Of a DNA stretch of 41,691 nucleotides, positions 32,622 through 41,691 are shown piece by piece. Every line of letters begins with the position of its first letter. Positions within the stretch are counted from its first letter, which is position 1. The stretch lies in assembly GCA_937990185.1 (NCBI GenBank), contig CALKBI010000048.1:1-41691 (forward strand), written 5' to 3'. The stretch comes from an uncultured Neomegalonema sp. (GTDB taxonomy: Bacteria > Pseudomonadota > Alphaproteobacteria > Rhodobacterales > Rhodobacteraceae). The notes beneath the pieces are model-generated. The model was not told the DNA's origin and made no database searches. It saw nothing but the letters and a program-made list of their open reading frames with translations. The translations under genes were made by a program, and so were the position numbers.

Positions 32622-33490
32622 GTGCGAGCGGCGATAGACGCCGTTTCATCTGCAATTTCAGGATAATATTTGCGAAGGGTTGGTTCGAACGCATTATGTA
32701 TTTTCGCGACCTGCGCATCTGTCAAAGCATCGCGCCAACCACCGGCTTTTCCACTGTGAAAGAATTGTTTCATTTGTTTAGGCCGTTCTATGAAGCCATC
32801 TCGTTCTTCTTGCTTCTGTAAATTCTCAAACCGAGTTGCTTCAATCGTCCGCTTTAAATTCGCAGTGTTTAAAGGCGTCCTGAGAAACTCGAACAATGTC
32901 GAGAATGCCCGTTTTGTATCAGCATGAATATCTTCATACCGCATAACGTGACGTGGCAACCCCGGCGCTTCAATCCAAGAAGCAATGTGTTCATCCCAGC
33001 GCCCGAGGTAATCGACAATACCACTTGGGGATGCCAACAAGTTTTCGCGCTCAGCAATAACCTCAATCGTCTTATCAATGCTTAACCCGACATGACGTGA
33101 ATAAGACGGCACAAGGTCAAACGGGTTCCTCATGATATAAATTGCTGCAGCAGTGACTTCAGGATCAATTAGGGCCACGTTTTCTACGCGATCAATAACG
33201 CTATGGGTTTTAACGAAATGCGTTCCTTCTTTCTCCATCGCTACCATTCGTTGGACTTTCGTTCGGAGCGCAAGTGCTTCTTCGAAGCTTTGACCACGAA
33301 AGGTTCCGCCGGCAGCACGATCATAAAAATCTTGCCGTGTTTCACTCAAAGTAAATTTGCGCAGCTCATTAATACCGATCTGCTTGCGCCGTCCGAGAAA
33401 ATAGTTGGCGAGAAAGGTTCTAACCCAGGTATTTCCAGACTTCGGATAAGATGCGAGCCATATAATACGTCGAAGGTTAGGGGATTGCAT
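32618..33490 (-). CDS. Sulfotransferase domain protein (second copy)
   Basis: This is a PAPS-dependent sulfotransferase-fold protein of 290 residues. The 5'-phosphosulfate loop is LASYPKSGNTWVRTFL (PKSGNTW about 16-22). The catalytic-type histidine is in HFVKTHSVID, and the 3'-phosphate motif is IYIMRNPFDLVPSYSRHVGLS. The domain continues with VMRYEDIHADTKRAF and the conserved GKAGGWRDALT near the end, which matches sulfotransferase family endings (GxxGxWK-like). The acceptor is unknown, perhaps a surface glycan or lipid. It is closely related in layout to the gene upstream at 33582-34412. Confidence 0.88.
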   Translation of the reverse strand: MQSPNLRRIIWLASYPKSGNTWVRTFLANYFLGRRKQIGINELRKFTLSETRQDFYDRAAGGTFRGQSFEEALALRTKVQRMVAMEKEGTHFVKTHSVIDRVENVALIDPEVTAAAIYIMRNPFDLVPSYSRHVGLSIDKTIEVIAERENLLASPSGIVDYLGRWDEHIASWIEAPGLPRHVMRYEDIHADTKRAFSTLFEFLRTPLNTANLKRTIEATRFENLQKQEERDGFIERPKQMKQFFHSGKAGGWRDALTDAQVAKIHNAFEPTLRKYYPEIADETASIAART

Positions 33491-33581
33491 TGGCGCGCCT
33501 CACGTATCTATTAAGTCTGGTATTTATGCCAAGGATCACAAACAGCAGACGTTTAATGATCCATCTGACACATAAACCGCT

Positions 33582-34412
33582 TTAGTCAAGATACCCGAAT
33601 TTTCTCATGGTATCCCCATGATCAGCAGTGATCTTATCAATAGCAGATTGCGGCAGTGACTTTCGACCTTCACCAGCTTTACCAGACCGAAAGAACGTTT
33701 TCGAGTGCTGCGATTGCTCGACGAATCCATGTTCTTGTTCTTGCTTCTTCGATTCAGCAAAACTAGAAAATTCGATCGCCCGCCTTAGTCGTGCCGGATC
33801 ACTCGGCGCACCTATTGACTTGAGAGCTTTGCCAAAACTAGCTTCTGGATCGGCGAGCATATCTTCATAACGCAAAGTACAAACTTTGAATTTTTTGGCT
33901 TTCGTCCAAGATTTTACGTGTTTGCTCCAATTTCCGATGAATTGATGAACGAGGGTTTCGTCACCATAGATAGCATGGCCGGAATTACCGATCGCTTCTG
34001 CCGTTTTGTCCATCGACAATCCATAATGATGGGCGAAAGACACCGCCATATCCAATGGATTGCGGAGGATATAAATTGCACTACGAGTAAATTCTGCGGG
34101 TATTAGCGGACGCCCAAAAGCAAGTGTATTAGCGTTATGCGTTTTCATAAAATTTACGTCAGCGCCATTGCTAGAATGTGCGCTAATCACCTCTGGGCGT
34201 AATGCCAAGATTTCTGTGGTGTTGGTCGGATCAAGTGTTCGCTTAGATAGCTTACGGTATAGCGCTGCAGTAGCATCGCTTGGGCCAATGCGGTGCGCCT
34301 CATTGATCGGAGAAGGTTCATTCGGGTTGAACAGATAATTGTATAGAAATAACCGGGTCCACGTGTTGCCCGATTTTGGATAAGAAGCTAGCCAGACAAT
34401 GTTTTTCGCCAT
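33582..34412 (-). CDS. Sulfotransferase domain protein (first copy)
   Basis: This is a 276-residue paralogue of the next gene. It has LASYPKSGNTWTRLFLYNYL (PKSGNTW about 12-18), FMKTHNANTLA, IYILRNPLDMAVSFAHHYGLS and TLRYEDMLADPEASFG, and ends with FFRSGKAGEGRKSL. Its N-terminus MAKNIVWLASY is cytosolic. Two sulfotransferases in a row suggest modification of related acceptors or paralogous divergence. AGGGG lies six bases before the ATG, directly beside the terminator of the upstream porin gene, so read-through or a promoter inside the hairpin region must supply transcription. Confidence 0.88.
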   Translation of the reverse strand: MAKNIVWLASYPKSGNTWTRLFLYNYLFNPNEPSPINEAHRIGPSDATAALYRKLSKRTLDPTNTTEILALRPEVISAHSSNGADVNFMKTHNANTLAFGRPLIPAEFTRSAIYILRNPLDMAVSFAHHYGLSMDKTAEAIGNSGHAIYGDETLVHQFIGNWSKHVKSWTKAKKFKVCTLRYEDMLADPEASFGKALKSIGAPSDPARLRRAIEFSSFAESKKQEQEHGFVEQSQHSKTFFRSGKAGEGRKSLPQSAIDKITADHGDTMRKFGYLD

Positions 34413-34423
34413 GAAACGCCCCT

Positions 34424-34454
34424 AAAAAAAGGGAGGGCGTAAGCCCTCCCTTTT
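34424..34454 (-). terminator. Rho-independent terminator of the porin gene
   Basis: On the minus strand an 8-bp GGGAGGGC/GCCCTCCC stem (34431-34438, 34443-34450) with a 4-nt loop is extended by A-T pairs and followed by seven T residues. It lies 30 bases after the porin stop and is the clearest intrinsic terminator in the window. Confidence 0.92.
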
Positions 34455-34483
34455 CTAAATATCAGCAACTGATCTCGAAGAGA

Positions 34484-35524
34484 TTAGAAGTTCAGCGTGA
34501 AACCGGTTTCAACAATGAATGCTTCAAAATCATCACGCTCGGAGTCGACATAAGCGATCGTTGCACCAGCTTTCACACCAGGCCCAAGCTTGTAGGTTAC
34601 ACCACCTATAAACTGATCAGCTTCGCCGGGTACATCAAGGTCCGAATGGGCATATGTAATCGACCCAGCCCATGGACCAGTTGCATAGCTGACACCGACA
34701 TCAAAGAAATCGCCATCGTTGCCTTCGTTACCACCATCATCAGCAGCATAAGAACCACCGACGGTAACGCCACTGAATCCAAGGTTAAGGCCGAAAGCAT
34801 ATGTGTCGGGGTCACTTTGACCAGGTCCACCATCAGCAGTACCGTAACGACCGGAAACAGCTACATCAAATCCACCGAATGAATTTACGTAGTTGGCACC
34901 AACGTCAAAAATGTTCCCGAGATTAGTGTCGAGATCAACAGGTCCGCTACCATCTTGCACGCCGTCACGGGCGTATGAAGCACCAAGTTGGAAACCTGAG
35001 AAGCGAGGTGTGAAGTAAGTAACGCGCTGAGAATCGTTGTTGCCATCTACTTCAACGAAAGAAGAACGACCAGGGTTACGGAAACCACCAGATAGAGGGA
35101 CGTAAGCACTAACAGAGCCTGAGTTAACACCAAGCGCAGTAACGTCGGGCGCAGCAAATGTCATCTTATAACCGGCGGAATTTTCCGAACCGATAAGCAC
35201 TTGGCCAAACGAGCCTTTTACGAAGATGAATGATTCATCGATAACGTCTGGAGTTCCACCGTTACCAACACCAGCGTTGGCTTCGAGCTGAACGTCAACA
35301 CCAAACTTCAGACCATTGTCGAGTGTAATGGTTGGAGTGAATTGAATTTCAGCATCTTGACGCACATCTACGCCGTCTAGGTCAGCGTCTACATCGACAG
35401 AGGCAAAGCCAACATAGGCTTCGAAATATCCACCCCAATCGAGATCCCATTTAGCAGCATTCGCAGTTGTCGCGACCATGCTTGAAAGGGCTACGGCGCT
35501 TGTGCCCAAAAGAATTTTTTTCAT
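34484..35524 (-). CDS. Outer-membrane porin
   Basis: This is an outer-membrane beta-barrel of 346 residues. It has a signal peptide (MKKILLGTSAVALSSMVATT, then ANAA), many alternating beta-strand patterns (WDLDWGGYFEAYVGFASVDV, FGVDVQLEANAGVG and so on) and Gly/Asp-rich turns. The C-terminal strand FIVETGFTLNF ends in Phe, as required for barrel insertion. It belongs to the Rhodobacterales/Rhodospirillales general-porin type, as far as I can judge. Acidic loops are typical of marine bacteria. AGGTGA lies a few bases before the ATG. It is likely highly expressed, consistent with its strong terminator. Confidence 0.9.
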   Translation of the reverse strand: MKKILLGTSAVALSSMVATTANAAKWDLDWGGYFEAYVGFASVDVDADLDGVDVRQDAEIQFTPTITLDNGLKFGVDVQLEANAGVGNGGTPDVIDESFIFVKGSFGQVLIGSENSAGYKMTFAAPDVTALGVNSGSVSAYVPLSGGFRNPGRSSFVEVDGNNDSQRVTYFTPRFSGFQLGASYARDGVQDGSGPVDLDTNLGNIFDVGANYVNSFGGFDVAVSGRYGTADGGPGQSDPDTYAFGLNLGFSGVTVGGSYAADDGGNEGNDGDFFDVGVSYATGPWAGSITYAHSDLDVPGEADQFIGGVTYKLGPGVKAGATIAYVDSERDDFEAFIVETGFTLNF

Positions 35525-35802
35525 GCGTTCACCTGTTCCTCTACGCGACCTTCAAACCCTTAAGGATTGATGCCGCGAAATATTCGGATTGGGCGATGTG
35601 CCCCTCCTGAAAGTTAAAATCAGCGGAAATGGCCTTCCGGTCAACCTCGAGGCTTAAAGAACATCAGCAACACTGATCGTTGTATCAATTACGTCACAGA
35701 TTCCTGAGTGATGGAGGTCATGAGAGGGTTTTCGCCGCTACAGTTTACCGATAGAGTGTGGATGCAAAGACTTTGTTAACTTTTCCATCTCTGGAGAATC
35801 AT

Positions 35803-36360
35803 GTGTTTAAATCGATAGTGCCAATACTTATGGCAAAAACTTTTCTTATGATCGGCGTTGTTGGCTGCAGCACGTTAGATAATGGAGTTGTTAGCGATAT
35901 CCCCGAAAACAAAGTCGAAACAAGAGGATTTGGCGGTCCTTTTGAAACATCTGACGATACTATCACTGGCGAAAACGGTCTTTTGTCTAATCTTTTTGGT
36001 GATGGAGACGGTTCGTCCGGTAGCGCACTCCCAGTAAACAAGTACCTCTGGCGCGCTTCACTTGATACACTAAGCTTTCTACCGCTTGCATCAACAGACC
36101 CATTCTCCGGCGTCATTACGACTGAATGGGGCGCATCTCCCGAATCGCAAAATGAGCGCGTTCGTGTGACGGCACGCGTAGACGGAAAAGAATTAACTGC
36201 TCGAGCTTTGGACGTTGCAGTTTTTCGAGAAACACTCACACCTGCAGGAGCTTGGGTTACCGCATCAGTCAATCCAGCAACAGCACAGCAGGTTAAAAAT
36301 AATATTCTTCAACGCGCCCGTGAATTGCGAATAAACGACATAGACGGACCCAAAATCTGA
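35803..36360 (+). CDS. DUF3576 lipoprotein
   Basis: This is a 185-residue lipoprotein of the alphaproteobacterial DUF3576 family. Translation probably starts at GTG 35803, with GGAG six bases upstream, giving a signal peptide MFKSIVPILMAKTFLMIGVV that ends at a lipobox GC. A GTG at 35758 would add 15 residues before it. The mature protein has a flexible acidic linker and the DUF3576 core from ALPVNKYLWRASLDTLSFLPL through VITTEWGASPESQNERVRV and DVAVFRETLTPAGAWV. Its function is unknown. It sits 127 nt upstream of leuS, the usual family context. Confidence 0.88.
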   Translation: MFKSIVPILMAKTFLMIGVVGCSTLDNGVVSDIPENKVETRGFGGPFETSDDTITGENGLLSNLFGDGDGSSGSALPVNKYLWRASLDTLSFLPLASTDPFSGVITTEWGASPESQNERVRVTARVDGKELTARALDVAVFRETLTPAGAWVTASVNPATAQQVKNNILQRARELRINDIDGPKI

Positions 36361-36373
36361 GTACATTGTACTC
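36359..36373. repeat. Odd-length palindrome at the DUF3576 stop
   Basis: GAGTACA-T-TGTACTC is a perfect 7-bp inverted repeat with one central base, overlapping the stop codon of the DUF3576 gene and lying 115-129 bases before leuS. It could be a regulator site or chance; no T-run follows. Confidence 0.35.
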
Positions 36374-36487
36374 TAACGTCTTCAAACAGACCTATGATCT
36401 CAAGTTCACTGGCTTTCGGGCATTGAACTAACGCCGCTACACTGTCAGAACGTCTCAAATCACTGAGACTTCTGGAGAGTAGCGCGG

Positions 36488-39085
36488 ATGCCGCGATATG
36501 AAGCAAATGTAGCCGAACCGAAATGGCGCGCGGTATGGGAAGATCGCGCTTGTTTTGCCGCTGGCGATGATCCTGAAAAGCCTAAATACTATGTACTTGA
36601 GATGTTTCCCTATCCATCCGGGCGCATTCACATGGGGCATGTGCGTAATTATGCTATGGGCGATGTTGTCGCTCGGGTAAAGCGTGCGCAAGGCTTTGAC
36701 GTTTTGCATCCTATGGGTTGGGACGCCTTTGGAATGCCTGCCGAAAATGCTGCGATGGAGCGAAATACGCACCCTGGCACATGGACTTATGCTAATATCG
36801 ACGCGATGCGTAGCCAGCTCAAATTGATGGGCTTATCGCTCGACTGGGAACGGGAATTCGCCACCTGCGACCCGGAATATTACGCTCAACAGCAGGCGAT
36901 GTTCATTGACTTTCTCGATGCAGGCTTGCTGACACGTAAGAATGCTACGGTAAATTGGGACCCCGTTGACATGACGGTGCTCGCCAACGAACAAGTCATC
37001 GATGGCAAAGGATGGCGTTCCGGCGCGGTTGTGGAAAAACGCGATCTCACGCAGTGGTTTTTTCGCATCACTGATGTGGCAGACGAGTTGCTCTCTGCAA
37101 TTGAAACGCTGGAAGGGTGGCCCGAGAAAGTCCGCACAATGCAGCGGAACTGGATCGGAAAATCTCACGGTTTGCAGATGCGTTTCGACATAGTCGAAAA
37201 CTCATTACTGAACGATCACAAAGAGTTAGAAGTCTACACCACGCGCCCAGACACTTTGTTTGGTATGGGTTTCGCTGCGATTTCACCAGATCACCCATTA
37301 ACAAAAGCGTTGGAAGATAAAGTCGATGGTTTATCGGCGTTCCGCGCGGAATGCAAAGCCACCGGGACATCTGAAGAAGCGCTGGAAAAGGTGGAAAAAA
37401 AAGGCTTCGACACCGGATTGCAAGTCCGCCACCCGTTCACGGATGAACTCTTTCCCTTATATGTCGCGAACTTTATTCTCATGGATTATGGGACGGGCGC
37501 GATTTTTGGCTGCGCGGCCCATGATCAGCGCGACTTAGACTTTGCGCGTAAATACGGGCTGAAAGTTCTGCCAGTCGTTGCCGCAGATGGTGATTCGGAT
37601 TTTCAGGTCGCAAACGAGGCATATGTCGGCCCCGGCACAATCATCAATTCCGACTTTCTGGATGGTATGGAGATCGAAGCGGCGAAAGAGCTGGTCGCTG
37701 ACAAAATCACTGCGCTCGGCAAGGGCGAAAAACAAACAAACTACCGTTTGCGGGATTGGGGTATCTCGCGACAACGCTATTGGGGATGTCCGATTCCTGT
37801 TGTGCATTGCGCCGATTGTGGCGTCGTCCCTGAGAAAAAAGAGAATTTGCCGGTCAAGCTGCCGGAAGACGTTACTTTCGACAAACCCGGCAATCCACTT
37901 GAACGGCACGAGGCATGGAAAGCGACGCCGTGTCCTCAATGTGGGAAACCGGCATCCCGTGAAACCGACACGATGGATACTTTCGTCGATTCATCCTGGT
38001 ATTTTGCGCGTTTCACGGCGCCGCGCCACGAAACACCAACGGACCGCAATGTCGTAGACCGCTGGCTGCCGGTCGATCAGTATATCGGCGGTATAGAACA
38101 TGCGATTCTGCACTTGCTCTATTCCCGCTTTTTTGCGCGAGCGATGGCAAAAACCGGCCACTTATCCGAAACCAGCGTCGAACCTTTTAAGGCGCTCTTC
38201 ACGCAAGGCATGGTGACGCACGAAACATACTCGCGTGTTGAAACAAGCAAAGACGGTATAGAGCGTGATGTTTTCTTCACACCAGATGAAGTCGAACGCA
38301 TCGGCGAAGACCAGTACACACTGAAAGCCGATGGTAACCCTGTTAAGACCGGCGCAATCATCAAGATGTCGAAATCAAAGCGCAATACCGTGGACCCGGA
38401 AGCAATTATCGCTGGATACGGTGCAGATTGTGCGCGGTGGTTCATGCTGTCCGATTCGCCCCCCGATAGGGACGTCGAATGGACCGAAGCTGGGGTCGAG
38501 GGGGCCGCTCGCCATATTCAGCGCGTTTGGCGTATCACTGAAGAGGCCCTGAACCGTCTTCCTGCTGTCGGAATTGTTGCTCCCGAAATGGACGATGCGG
38601 CAACCGCTTTACGCAAAGTCACACATAAAACCATCAAATCAGCTACGGACGACATAGAGGGCTTCCGGTTTAATAAGGCAGTTGCGCGCCTTTATGAATT
38701 GACCAATGCCATCGCCAGTTTCAAGGGCAACGGAGCGGCGTCTGATTGGGCATTGCGCGAAGCACTGGAGACGCTCGCAAAATTGATGGCTCCAATGACG
38801 CCGCATTTGGCAGAAGAATGCTGGGCAACACTTGGACAAAACGTAATTCTGGCAGAGACCGCTTGGCCGGTCGCAGATGACTCGCTGACAGTAGACGACC
38901 TTGTGACATTGCCGATTCAGGTCAATGGCAAAAGACGTGCTGAAATTCAGGTTGCCACCGATGCTGACAAAGCAACTGTCGAAGCCATTGCATTGGCCGA
39001 ACCTGAGGTGATCAAATTTCTTGACGGTGCAACGCCAAAGAAAATCATTGTTGTGCCGGGACGGATCGTCAATGTCGTCGTTTGA
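36488..39085 (+). CDS. leuS: Leucyl-tRNA synthetase
   Basis: This is a class I synthetase that charges tRNA-Leu with leucine. The 865-residue protein has the HIGH-type motif HMGH at 48-51 ([14 protein letters not shown]). It then has the editing-domain blocks [20 protein letters not shown] and [16 protein letters not shown], a zinc-type region with CADCG and CPQCG, and the KMSKS motif at 626-630 ([14 protein letters not shown]). The anticodon-binding C-terminus ends PGRIVNVVV. All parts expected of a bacterial LeuRS are present. GGAGAG lies about 10 bases before the ATG. Confidence 0.97.
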   Translation: MPRYEANVAEPKWRAVWEDRACFAAGDDPEKPKYYVLEMFPYPSGRIHMGHVRNYAMGDVVARVKRAQGFDVLHPMGWDAFGMPAENAAMERNTHPGTWTYANIDAMRSQLKLMGLSLDWEREFATCDPEYYAQQQAMFIDFLDAGLLTRKNATVNWDPVDMTVLANEQVIDGKGWRSGAVVEKRDLTQWFFRITDVADELLSAIETLEGWPEKVRTMQRNWIGKSHGLQMRFDIVENSLLNDHKELEVYTTRPDTLFGMGFAAISPDHPLTKALEDKVDGLSAFRAECKATGTSEEALEKVEKKGFDTGLQVRHPFTDELFPLYVANFILMDYGTGAIFGCAAHDQRDLDFARKYGLKVLPVVAADGDSDFQVANEAYVGPGTIINSDFLDGMEIEAAKELVADKITALGKGEKQTNYRLRDWGISRQRYWGCPIPVVHCADCGVVPEKKENLPVKLPEDVTFDKPGNPLERHEAWKATPCPQCGKPASRETDTMDTFVDSSWYFARFTAPRHETPTDRNVVDRWLPVDQYIGGIEHAILHLLYSRFFARAMAKTGHLSETSVEPFKALFTQGMVTHETYSRVETSKDGIERDVFFTPDEVERIGEDQYTLKADGNPVKTGAIIKMSKSKRNTVDPEAIIAGYGADCARWFMLSDSPPDRDVEWTEAGVEGAARHIQRVWRITEEALNRLPAVGIVAPEMDDAATALRKVTHKTIKSATDDIEGFRFNKAVARLYELTNAIASFKGNGAASDWALREALETLAKLMAPMTPHLAEECWATLGQNVILAETAWPVADDSLTVDDLVTLPIQVNGKRRAEIQVATDADKATVEAIALAEPEVIKFLDGATPKKIIVVPGRIVNVVV

Positions 39086-39584
39086 GTTTTCAATCGCTCG
39101 CCGGACTTTCTTGATGTCGCTTGCTTCGTTGGGTGGGTGCGGCTTTCGTCCGCTTTACAGCGGTGGAACAACCAGCGGACCAGGAAGATTACTAGGAAAA
39201 GTCCGCATCATTGCAGCGCGCGGCGAATTACCCTTTCGATTACGCGAAGCCCTGGTTGAGAACTTACGCCCCTCACCATCAACTGCACCCCTTACATTAA
39301 CGGTAGAAGCCAAGGTGACACGCGACGCCCTTCTAATTGAAGAGGACGACGAGATCACCCGCTTCAACCTGACCCTTGATGTCGAATATGTTCTGCGCCG
39401 GTCCGGCGAAAAGGCGCCCTTATATTCTAACGAGGCGCGTAGCATTGCGGCTTTCAACGCGACTGCATCTCAATTTGCAACGCTTGTTTCCGAACGCGAA
39501 GTTCAAGCGCGCGCTGCAGAAGATGTTGCCGATAAAATTTCTCGGCGACTCGCAGCGGCATATGATCCTGCGTGGCTCGGGTGA
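39072..39584 (+). CDS. lptE: LPS-assembly lipoprotein LptE
   Basis: This is a lipoprotein that plugs the LptD barrel and helps place LPS in the outer membrane. The 170-residue protein has a signal ending in the lipobox SLGGC ([17 protein letters not shown]), and the GFRPLY sequence after the cysteine is a family mark. The remainder has the LptE pattern, with [33 protein letters not shown] and [10 protein letters not shown] chose ATG 39072; a start at 39021 in the same frame would put 17 extra polar residues before the signal. The gene overlaps leuS by 14 bases. Confidence 0.9.
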   Translation: MSSFEFSIARRTFLMSLASLGGCGFRPLYSGGTTSGPGRLLGKVRIIAARGELPFRLREALVENLRPSPSTAPLTLTVEAKVTRDALLIEEDDEITRFNLTLDVEYVLRRSGEKAPLYSNEARSIAAFNATASQFATLVSEREVQARAAEDVADKISRRLAAAYDPAWLG

Positions 39585-39662
39585 GTCCCCTCGCTTTAAA
39601 AATTCAAAGTCATCTGCTTATTGTAGCAAAGTGGAGCTTACGAAGGAGAGAGGCCTGGTAAT

Positions 39663-40703
39663 ATGGCGAAACTCTCAGCCAATCGCAGCGCAGGTTACAT
39701 ATCCAAGCCAGACCCCCAACATTGCGCTATTCTTCTTTACGGCCCCGACCCAACGCGCATTTCCGATAAGCGAGAAATGCTCGTCAAAACATTGCTTGGC
39801 GCAAGTGATGATCCCTTTCGTCTTGCCCGCCTTACATCAGATACAATCAAAAAAGACCCTGCTGCCTTAAGCGATGAATGCAATGCAATCAGCTTTGGCG
39901 GCGGTGATCGGGTGATCGTGCTAACCGGTGCAACAGACGCACTGACCCCAGCTATTAAGAACGCCATCGATCAGATGGTCGGCGGTGCGGTGATAATCAT
40001 TACCGCAGATGCACTTTCGGGCAGTTCCAAACTCCGCAAGATGATCGAGAGCGAAGACCGCGCGATGGCTTTGCCATTTTACCCGGCTGAAGGCTCTGCT
40101 CTTGAGGGAGAGGTAACGTCAGCCCTTCGCACGCTTGGCGCTCCGCCACTAGATGGGGATGCAGCGCGTGCCCTCGGGGATGTCTTGCAAGGCGTTCAAC
40201 ACGGCGAAGCAATGCGCTTTGCAGAAGTTCTGGCGCTTGCAGCGGCAGATAATGACGTGATCACTGCAGAAGATGTTATTGCCACTGCGCCTCCCGCTGC
40301 GGAAGCCGACTTTGAAGCGGGTATTCAAGCCATTACGCAAGGCCGTGTTCGGGACTTGCCGGATCTTTTTGATCGTTTCGAAGCACAAGCCGCCAGTCTT
40401 CCCGGACTTGTCCGAGTCCTGACAATGCATATTGCCCGATTGCATCGCGCACAGGCATTCATGGCAGAGGGATTGGATGCACAGACCGCGATGGGCAAAT
40501 TGCGCCCGCCGGTCTTCTGGAAAACCCGCGATAGTTTTGCATCGCAGCTGCGCGCATGGCCTCGATCCGCGATTGAAGACGCTTTCGCGCACCTAGCTCA
40601 GCTTGAAGGAACTTTACGCAGCGGCGCTACCCTGCCGGAACGCGCGCTCATCGAACGTACTTTGATGCGAATAGCAATGACCGCACCGGGCGCTCGCCGC
40701 TGA
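39663..40703 (+). CDS. holA: DNA polymerase III delta subunit
   Basis: This is the clamp-loader subunit that opens the sliding clamp. The 346-residue protein starts with the AAA+-like fold (ILLYGPDPTRISDKREMLVK), which has no functional Walker A, as expected for delta. It includes RVIVLTGATDALTPAIKNAI and the TADALSGSSKLRKMIES region typical of HolA, and ends with the helical collar domain (FWKTRDSFASQLRAWP). leuS, lptE and holA in this order are a conserved alphaproteobacterial arrangement. AAGGAG lies about 15 bases before the ATG. It converges on the L,D-transpeptidase-family gene with three bases between stops. Confidence 0.93.
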   Translation: MAKLSANRSAGYISKPDPQHCAILLYGPDPTRISDKREMLVKTLLGASDDPFRLARLTSDTIKKDPAALSDECNAISFGGGDRVIVLTGATDALTPAIKNAIDQMVGGAVIIITADALSGSSKLRKMIESEDRAMALPFYPAEGSALEGEVTSALRTLGAPPLDGDAARALGDVLQGVQHGEAMRFAEVLALAAADNDVITAEDVIATAPPAAEADFEAGIQAITQGRVRDLPDLFDRFEAQAASLPGLVRVLTMHIARLHRAQAFMAEGLDAQTAMGKLRPPVFWKTRDSFASQLRAWPRSAIEDAFAHLAQLEGTLRSGATLPERALIERTLMRIAMTAPGARR

Positions 40704-40706
40704 TTA

Positions 40707-41231
40707 CTATTGGATGACAACCTTACTGCGCAATACATCCCAACGCGCCAATATCCACCGCAAGTCTTTCGGTGTGAAAGCGAGACAACCAGCCGTCGGA
40801 TAACGCGGAGCACGCCAGCAATGGATGAAGATTGCACTGCCCTTTCCGGGTTCAGCAGGATGGCGATTATGGTCCAGAACGATCACGATGTCATACAGCC
40901 CATCGCCGCGTCGCATCCGTTCGTGCGAACAAACAGCGGGTATTCGTATCGGTTGATTATAAGCGGCTTCCGCCGGGTCATCGCACCAACCATCGCGCGA
41001 ACTGATAGGGATTAGTGTCAAATTGGTTCTAGGGCGCATAACTCTATCCGCCCGGTAATACCCGCTTTCCATGTGCCAGACACCAATGGGAGTCCCGCCG
41101 TCGCCTTCACGTTTTTCGTTCGTGATGCCGCCTTTGCCGATAGCGCATGGAATGAGCCGCCCGCGAAATCGGGCGACCCCGCGACGGTCAACGACTAAAT
41201 CCGCAAAATCTGCGCGCGCTTCTTCCGTCAC
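40707..41231 (-). CDS. L,D-transpeptidase (YkuD) family protein
   Basis: This is a YkuD-fold protein of 174 residues. The catalytic region is SAIFIHCWRAPRYPTAGCLAF, with the family's His and GC nucleophile. The upstream block (GDGGTPIGVWHMESGYYRAD) is the usual G-x-TPxG entry strand. No signal peptide or LysM domain is present, so unlike typical wall cross-linking enzymes it may act in another compartment or lack the classic role. Translation starts at GTG 41231, which overlaps the ribA stop (GTGA), indicating coupling. Confidence 0.87.
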   Translation of the reverse strand: MTEEARADFADLVVDRRGVARFRGRLIPCAIGKGGITNEKREGDGGTPIGVWHMESGYYRADRVMRPRTNLTLIPISSRDGWCDDPAEAAYNQPIRIPAVCSHERMRRGDGLYDIVIVLDHNRHPAEPGKGSAIFIHCWRAPRYPTAGCLAFTPKDLRWILARWDVLRSKVVIQ

Positions 41232-41691
41232 AGCAAGTGCCCGCTCCGCCTTGCTTTAGTGGCCAGATAAGCTGCGTTCTGGACTGTTTGGCCAACCGCG
41301 AGAGGCTCCCGCCCTGCGACTTCGAAACCGTGACGCTCAAAAGCGGCCAGCTTTCGCGGGTTATTGGTCATGACCCGAACCGCCGAAAATCCGAGTGATT
41401 GCAGCATCAAAGCCGCAACCCGAAAATCGCGCTCATCGTCTTCAAAACCCAGGCGGTGATTGGCGTCTACGGTGTCAAAACCCTCGTCCTGCAAGGAGTA
41501 TGCGCGGAGTTTATTGGCCATGCCGATGCCCCGGCCTTCCTGAGCGAGGTACAGCAATACCCCAGACCCATTCGCCGAAATCTGGGCCAGTGCGGTGCGC
41601 AGTTGCGGCCCGCAATCGCACTTCAAAGACCCCAGCAAATCGCCGGTAAAGCACTCGGAATGGGCGCGAACCAGCACGGGTTCTGCGCGCG
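41228..41691 (-). CDS. ribA: GTP cyclohydrolase II, partial (5' end outside)
   Basis: This enzyme opens GTP to the first intermediate of riboflavin synthesis. The gene enters from the right edge, so only about 154 residues are visible. The family signature is clear: VRAHSECFTGDLLGSLKCDCG, whose Cys and later CDC residues bind zinc, then YLAQEGRGIGMANKLRAYSLQ and TNNPRKLAAFERHGFEV. The frame is open past the GTG at 41677, and Arg-Ala-Glu-Pro upstream fits the family, so the start lies outside. It may be a stand-alone ribA or the second half of a ribBA fusion; the window cannot show which. Confidence 0.93.
   Translation of the reverse strand, partial: RAEPVLVRAHSECFTGDLLGSLKCDCGPQLRTALAQISANGSGVLLYLAQEGRGIGMANKLRAYSLQDEGFDTVDANHRLGFEDDERDFRVAALMLQSLGFSAVRVMTNNPRKLAAFERHGFEVAGREPLAVGQTVQNAAYLATKARRSGHLL

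Noticed and set aside
36452..36469. GTCTCA/TGAGAC hairpin just before leuS
   Set aside because: A 6-bp stem next to the ribosome site could be a leader structure, but no T-box or leucine-codon leader peptide is visible. There is too little support.
1..41691. tRNA, rRNA, CRISPR array, insertion sequence, prophage or integrase
   Set aside because: No tRNA-like cloverleaf, no rRNA, no regularly spaced repeats and no transposase or phage protein was recognised by reading the window. A tRNA scan would be needed to be certain about tRNAs.

Overview
The window looks like chromosomal DNA of a free-living, probably marine, alphaproteobacterium. Three things support this. The order DUF3576 lipoprotein, leuS, lptE, holA is an alphaproteobacterial arrangement. 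The block DUF1285, CoA-type NUDIX, DUF6111, CCA-adding enzyme, facing MoxR, DUF58, DUF4159 and VWA genes, is another. The sulfite/APS oxidation genes and a VPxPA-type C-terminal sorting signal fit marine members of the class. I cannot place it at genus level. No tRNA, rRNA, CRISPR array, insertion sequence or phage gene was recognised.

Layout. 1-5323 (minus): sulfur-oxidation operon soeA-aprM-aprB-aprA, with aprA running off the left edge. 5324-7056: two sparse stretches flanking a secreted VPxPA/PEP-CTERM-like protein. 7057-9836 (minus): DUF1285, NUDIX, DUF6111 and CCA tRNA nucleotidyltransferase. 9988-16833 (plus): tight MoxR-DUF58-DUF4159-VWA operon. 16837-17715 (minus): membrane-anchored alpha/beta hydrolase. 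17797-20841 (plus): SDR, acyl-CoA dehydrogenase and APH-type kinase, probably one acyl-CoA catabolic unit. 20845-26716: TPR protein, DMT transporter, rhodanese, dodecin, a small hypothetical, GNAT and a class III cyclase with TPRs. 27083-31848: stress/proteostasis block of YiaA, PspA, TetR, DjlA-like protein, a very acidic protein and a YegD-like Hsp70. 31953-35524 (minus): porin, two sulfotransferases and the PLP protein YggS. 35803-40703 (plus): DUF3576, leuS, lptE, holA. 40707-41691 (minus): ribA (partial) and an L,D-transpeptidase-family protein.

How the parts work together. SoeA (sulfite:quinone oxidoreductase catalytic subunit) sits directly upstream of aprMBA, so the direct and the APS-dependent routes of sulfite oxidation appear to share one transcription unit. 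SoeB and SoeC are not in the window. The best-resolved regulatory region is 28087-28156, between divergent pspA-yiaA and tetR-djlA. It has three near-identical 13-bp palindromes, TGAAC-N3-GTTCA, placed over a recognisable pspA promoter. This suggests a PspA-type envelope response controlled by a local TetR repressor and linked to a J-domain protein. I regard these two loci, and the SDR-ACAD-kinase trio, as the most interesting parts of the window.
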